Shown piece after piece: positions 59,240-64,000 of a stretch of 64,000 bases of DNA. Under the pieces are notes generated by a model. It searched no databases. It saw only the letters and a list, made by a program, of their open reading frames with translations, and was not told the DNA's origin. Origin of the DNA: Paulownia fortunei (lineage: Eukaryota > Streptophyta > Magnoliopsida > Lamiales > Paulowniaceae). Positions within the stretch are counted from its first letter, which is position 1. Every line of letters starts with the position of its first letter. The stretch spans positions 21,297,993 to 21,361,992 of the forward strand of contig CM033109.1 of NCBI GenBank assembly GCA_019321725.1, in the 5' to 3' direction. A program made the translations under genes and the position numbers.

Positions 59240-61075
59240 TGTTAGAGTAGTGTCCGGTGAGCCAATTAGCGATGAGCTTTTTATACTTTTGTAAAAACAG
59301 TTTTATTTATAATGTTTAATTACCTTTAATTATTTTTATCAATTAGATAAAGTCCATAGATCATTTTTAGCTACAGGACATGGTTATGCATATGATGGTG
59401 ATCATCGAATATGCTTCTATGGCTTTGATTTTAAACATGTTTTGAGTCAGAGGTTCATTGAAATGAGGCATCGATAAGTCTAATAGACTCACACACACAA
59501 TTCCCGAAGACCTTTGCTAAGATAGGATGGATACCAGACATAGATTTTTCTAGTGATTCACCAAGGGATCAATATGACTTGAAATTGAATCATAATTATT
59601 AAGTTAAAATATAATTTCGACTAATAATCTATGCCCTAAATTTAATTGAGAGATTAGTTAACAGAGGGACTGTATTTGCATTGTATTTGTAACAAAAAAG
59701 GTTCACTTATTATTCACCTAAGACTAGGTAGTCGAGATGTACAACTAAGTGCTTCCATTGATTCGTGAGATTCTTGGAATTAAAGGGTTAATTCGAAACG
59801 AATTGGATTAATTAATCACGAACATTAAATTTATTCATAAGTTGCAAAAGTTACAAGTTTACTGCTAGTTTAATTGTAAATCTAATGGATCACACACAAA
59901 TCGAAATGATCCACTTCAATATCTATTTTTATAATACAAAGTGTTGGATTAAGTTAATTAATGAAAATTAATCAACTTGAGTTAAAATTAATTTAAACAA
60001 TTAAATTAATTGATTCAAATAAATAATATGATTATTTATTTGAACCAAATAATGATTAGGGACTCTTAAGAGTGAATTAATGAATTGATGGAGATCAATT
60101 ATATTAGCTTGATCTAAAATTAATTTAAAAAGTTAAATTAATTTAACCAATTAAAATAATTCTATTATTTTAATTAGACCTAATATAATTAGGTGGCCTA
60201 TGATGGAATCAATCAATTAATTAATTGGATCAATTAATTATATTGGACTTTTAAATTAATTGATGAAAAATAATTAATTAGACTTTAATAAATTAATTAG
60301 AGTCCAAACCTATGGTGTTGGAGGCCCATTAGGATTTTTTAATTGCTAGAATTAAAGAGTTCTAATAAAGATGGAAATAATTTATCTTGAAGTGAAATAA
60401 ATAAGAGATAAAGAAGGAGAATCTTTTTGAATTGGATTAGGGGACTAATAAGGGCAAGAGTTGGAGACCTAATGGAATTATGCCAAAACTATATTGTGTA
60501 TATAAATACTATGGGCCAAAAATTACAAGTAAGAGAGCTAGAATTTTCGGCTTTGTCCCCTCTTTTCCTTTTCGTTTTTTTATGTTTTATTTTCTTACTT
60601 CAAGAAAAAATATTCTATTAAAAGGTTTCATCACTTTATGATTAAAATGTTAATTTTTCCATCACTTGTTTATTCAAGAATTAATCTTCACTCTCAAATA
60701 GATTTAGAAATAAAAAGTTCAAATTCACTAGTAAGAATTTGAAGCTCGTAGATCTGCTCAAAAGTGTGGATACCGTTAGAGGGATTACACTTGGAGTCTT
60801 TGGTGAACATTTTGAGAGGATATCGAAATTATTCGAAATGAGGTTCAGGAATCTGAATTCCTTCTTACCCTTTATCAACAGGATTGATTGAAAAGTAAAA
60901 TTGTGAAACTTTAGTTATTTAATTTTATTAAACGAGCAATCAGAAACACAAACCAAAAATTGCATCAAATTTAGGATATGCATATTTACATATGATGTAT
61001 GATTTTATTTCAAGTGTTGAAAAATTTTAAATTTCTGTTGTGCTTGCAATCCCACGATTACGCGAACCCATCAAC
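59240..61075 (+). mobile_element. Solo LTR-like element, second copy of the 43178 family
   Basis: It starts TGTTAGAGTAG and shares ordered blocks with the copy at 43178-45387, including ATTAGATAAAGTCC, TGGTTATGCATATGATG, AATCTATGCCC, TTCACCTAAGACTAG and TTCTTGGAATTAA. About 370 bases corresponding to 43495-43855 are missing. A TATA-like GTATATAAATACT is at about 60497-60509. The 3' end is placed by comparison with the first copy and is uncertain by some tens of bases. Confidence 0.65.
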
Positions 61076-61639
61076 CTGTCTTCATCAACTGCATTTTCAA
61101 TTGCTACAATCAATTACAGCTCCCCACGTATCTCTTCGGCTCTCCTTAAATCCTTATAAAAGACCCTATTTTCATTCATTTCCTCATCTATAATTCTGCC
61201 AAAAAAAAAAAAAAAAAACCTCTTTTGTCTGCGCTGATGCAATCAGTGCTACCTCCATTTATTGGCCCCTGTCTTTTCTTGCACTATCATCTTTTTATCA
61301 TTGTTAACAAATCTAGGTAAATCCACTCCATCTTTTTTGCTCCTAGTTTACTTTACTTTCCCAATTAGATTTGAGGCTAAATCTAGTTTAAAATGCATTT
61401 TGATCGTAAGATAGAAATCTGTGATCATCTTTTAGGCCTAAGATATTTGAATCAACCGATTAGGTTGCTCATAACTAATCGAACCTTACTCATCAAACCC
61501 TAATCACGAATTCTCAGATGATGAGAGACCAGACCCAACAACACATCCAAAACACAATGAATAGTTGATTAGGTTAGCCAAAGTAGGTCGTTTCGATATT
61601 TATCAACCTATGTTTAATTCCACCTAAGCACAAACACTT
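61076..61639 (+). other. Flank of the LTR with a TATA-box-like promoter
   Basis: TATAAAAG at 61155-61162 is followed by a pyrimidine-rich stretch and a poly-A run at 61199-61218. It lies upstream of the plus-strand decayed ORF at 61640. I see no coding sequence. Confidence 0.4.
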
Positions 61640-62864
61640 GGGGAGGAAATGGAAATTCCACCCAAGATTAAAATTATGGTAACCTCTGTGGATGCTCAAA
61701 CTAACTGTTTGGCTATCTGTGCTTTTACACAACTTAGATGCATAGGGGTTTTAGATTCCCCATTCTTCCCTTACATGATAAACATTGTTCCATTATACAA
61801 CATTCTCTTGAACTAACTAACCATTGCCATGGTCGTTAGCCATGTAGGTGAAACACCCATGATAGACTTGTTATGTTCCTACTACCATCTTAAGGTCGTC
61901 ACAAACAACTTATTCTTACCTATAAGGGAGATGCACATTTTTTTCATTTCTACTCGTGTCATATGGAACTTTCCCATTTCTTAGAGGGTGACCCTCCCTA
62001 ATATTTTAAATATCTCATAAAAAGGCAACATGCTCCTTACCAAAACCTTTTATATTGGTTGAACCTCATAAAATATAACCTTAACATATGTTCAAGCCTA
62101 GACACCTCTATTACTTTGGCGTAAGCCCCTTGGGTGGCAAGGTTGCTCGAACCTATTGGTATAAACCCATCATAAGTGTAGCTACCTATTTTTTTTTGTC
62201 TTATTTAGAAATAATTATGTTCAAAAACTTGGTAAGAAGAACACCACATTGAGAAAAAATAAGATGTTTCAGGATCCATGAGCTTAGCCCCAACCCCGAC
62301 TCAATCTTTGAGTGAGCCATCTCCTATAAAAACAACTAAAAGCCATCTTACCCCAGTTAATCCTCTAGCAAAGCACATGAAGAAGGTTATCACAACAACC
62401 TCAAAGGTGATAATTCCAAACCTTTATGACTCGAACTCCGTCTTCTTGAACTCCAGTTTAATTCAGATAGATAGAAGTAGGGAGGGCGAGTTTGGGATTT
62501 CTCCAAGGTTTAGACTCTCCTATCGACTGTAGCTATGCTAACAACTTAATCAATGAGGCCTTTGAGAAACCAATTTGCCTCACATCTCTCTATGCTATGG
62601 AATATTTCATAAATATCAAACCATTCTCAATTTTCCTAATGCATATGATTTTGGTTTATTTTGTAGCTCAGCATATTCTTTGGGATATTCCTATCCGATT
62701 GGAACTGGGGTGCTCCATGTCTAAGGTCCTAAGTCATTTTAAGGACCATGAAGATGAGTTTGGAATATCTTACTCACGGGTAACCAAACTCCACTCTCAA
62801 AACAAGAAGTTGACCTGGGGTTACTTAACTCCTTTAAAAGATAATGCCAAGCTGGATGCCAATT
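61640..62864 (+). pseudogene. Decayed plus-strand ORF, probable antisense extra ORF of a Tat-type gypsy element
   Basis: The plus strand reads, with a few stops, CIGVLDSPFFPYMINIVPLY, MVVSHVGETPMIDLLCSYYH and LFLPIREMHIFF, WNFPIS. A Ser/Pro/Thr-rich linker follows (MSLAPTPTQSLSEPSPIKTT), then a C-terminal part (LINEAFEKPICLTSLYAMEY) up to KLTWGYLTPL. The order of a hydrophobic domain, a low-complexity linker and a charged end recalls the plant gypsy-type transposon domain proteins carried on the opposite strand between pol and the 3' LTR in the Tat/Retand lineage. Similarity is judged by eye and weak. It abuts the truncated integrase on the other strand. Confidence 0.45.
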
Positions 62865-64000
62865 CTTGTATGCCCTGAACAATATTAGTTCCATAAAATT
62901 GCCATACTTGTACATAATATTTTTCCACAGGATTTTCATGATCTCATTCTCCGTAATCTTTGTTAATAGCTCTGTTTCCACCCATTTGATGAAGTAGTTT
63001 GCAACAACTAGGGAGAATTTTATTTGCCCAGTAGTTGGAGGAATGACCCCAACATGTCAATGCCCTACTTAGAAAATAGGCATGGAGAGATCATTATTCT
63101 CATATTCTGAACTAGTTGGTGGATCAAAGAGGCGTGCTTTTGGTATAACTCACACTTATCTCTTTGGTATTCGTTCGCATCGTAAGTTAGAAGTAGCCTG
63201 CTCTAGTGGTCTTTCTCAGCATTAGTGCACTACTAAGATGGTCCCTACTAGGGATGGGCATTCAGTTTGGGTATTTTGGGTCCCATCCCAAATTTAATTT
63301 TAAAATTTCAAGTTGGGTATTAAGTAGTATTGGTCTACCTGATTGGATAATTGGGTGTTCAACTTAAAAAAATAAACTTGACTAAAAAAGAGAGGCTAGG
63401 GACTATGACATAGGCTGCAAGATTCTACTTAGTTATAGAGGCAGTAAGATTGTATTTTTTTTAAAGAAAGAAACTCAAAACCCAACATATCAAGTATCTG
63501 AGTATATTAGGTTGGTATTGAGTAGCATAATAGTCATCAATTTGTTGGGATATCAGCTTAGAATCTGAGTATATAATTGCGTGTCCAGCTCTTATTCCTA
63601 GTGTCATTTGTATTCCTCTAATGAAGGCTTTATATCCTGCTTCATTGTTAGAGGCCTTGAAAATTAACCATCATGTGAACTCTAGCTATTTTTCTTCGGG
63701 TTAGTTAAGACAATCCCAACTCCACAACCATCATAATTGCTAAACCATCCACATGTAAAAGCCAAACCTTCATCTTATCTTGTAGCTTGGTTGTATCTAA
63801 TATGAAGTCAGCCAAGGTATGTGGTTTGATGGTGGTCATAGGCTAATAAAACCTTCCCAAGATTCATTGCCCATTTTATCAACCTTTCTAATACTTTAAG
63901 TTTACCCAAGTTTGCCTCAATAGGTTGCAAATTTAATGAATCCATCCCGAACTTGCATATATAGAAATGTAAAGGTTTTCCTTCTTGAATCCCATTTCTT
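62865..64000 (-). pseudogene. Ty3/gypsy pol remnant: RNase H and truncated integrase
   Basis: On the minus strand, from the right edge, ERLIKWAMNL and IKPHTLADFILDTTKL mark the end of reverse transcriptase and the connection. RNase H follows with HVDG, NYDGCGVGIVLTNP, KASNNEAGYKAFIRG and IIYSDSKLISQQID, split by frameshifts. The integrase core follows as VIPPTTGQIKFSLVVANYFI, then KWVETELLTKITENE and WKNIMYKYGNF. The usual VDYF Asp is Asn here. The next catalytic TDNG block is lost, and the text stops near 62865. The element continues off the window. Motifs fit the Tat-like group of plant gypsy elements. Confidence 0.88.

Noticed and set aside
1..64000. CRISPR arrays, operons or bacterial-type systems
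   Set aside because: The window is plant nuclear DNA with introns. The tandem repeats seen have no CRISPR-like spacing or associated genes.

Overview
The window is nuclear DNA of a flowering plant, most likely a eudicot. It is strongly AT-rich, and its genes have short GT-AG introns. It carries an euAP2-type transcription factor with an intact miR172 target site, a plant-type NOT4 RING/RRM protein, Ty1/copia and Ty3/gypsy remnants, and many small dispersed AT-rich repeats. No closer taxonomic placement can be supported from the sequence alone.

Left part (1-34 kb): gene-poor. Two small minus-strand genes near 1 kb and 5.5 kb encode short proteins (53 and 85 aa) that share an N-terminal motif of the form SLPxxRGxxKAQI, so they look like diverged neighbouring paralogues. 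The next 28 kb is intergenic. It holds several recurring repeat families (CTCGA-rich repeats, CCCGCCCC-flanked repeats, CTCCCTCC-type MITE-like elements), G-rich tracts, microsatellites, a perfect 32-bp palindrome, a three-unit array of GCGTG-centred quasi-palindromes, and a nearly perfect 1.25-kb tandem duplication at 29.34-31.85 kb.

Middle (34-38.3 kb): one complete gene on the plus strand, a TOE1/RAP2-7-like euAP2 repressor of 479 aa in 10 exons. It has two AP2 domains, EAR-like DLNL motifs, a short uORF and a miR172 site in the last exon. Guanine-quadruplex-prone tracts lie just upstream and just downstream.

Right-middle (38.3-46.1 kb): repeats, then a decayed minus-strand Ty1/copia reverse transcriptase/RNase H sequence. 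It is split by a 2.2-kb solo LTR-like element, which is therefore a nested insertion.

46.1-57 kb: a complete minus-strand NOT4 gene (12 coding exons, 1004 aa, plus a likely 5'UTR exon). It encodes a C4C4 RING, an RRM, a CCCH finger and a long disordered tail, and is the presumed E3 ligase subunit of CCR4-NOT.

Right end (57-64 kb): a second copy of the same LTR family. It is followed by a decayed Ty3/gypsy element running off the window, with RNase H and truncated integrase on the minus strand. Next to this lies a decayed plus-strand ORF that resembles the antisense extra ORF of the Tat/Retand lineage.

The two regulatory genes are functionally separate. Nothing in the window looks like an operon or gene cluster. 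The observations most worth following are the small-protein paralogue pair, the 1.25-kb duplication, the nested retroelements and the antisense ORF.
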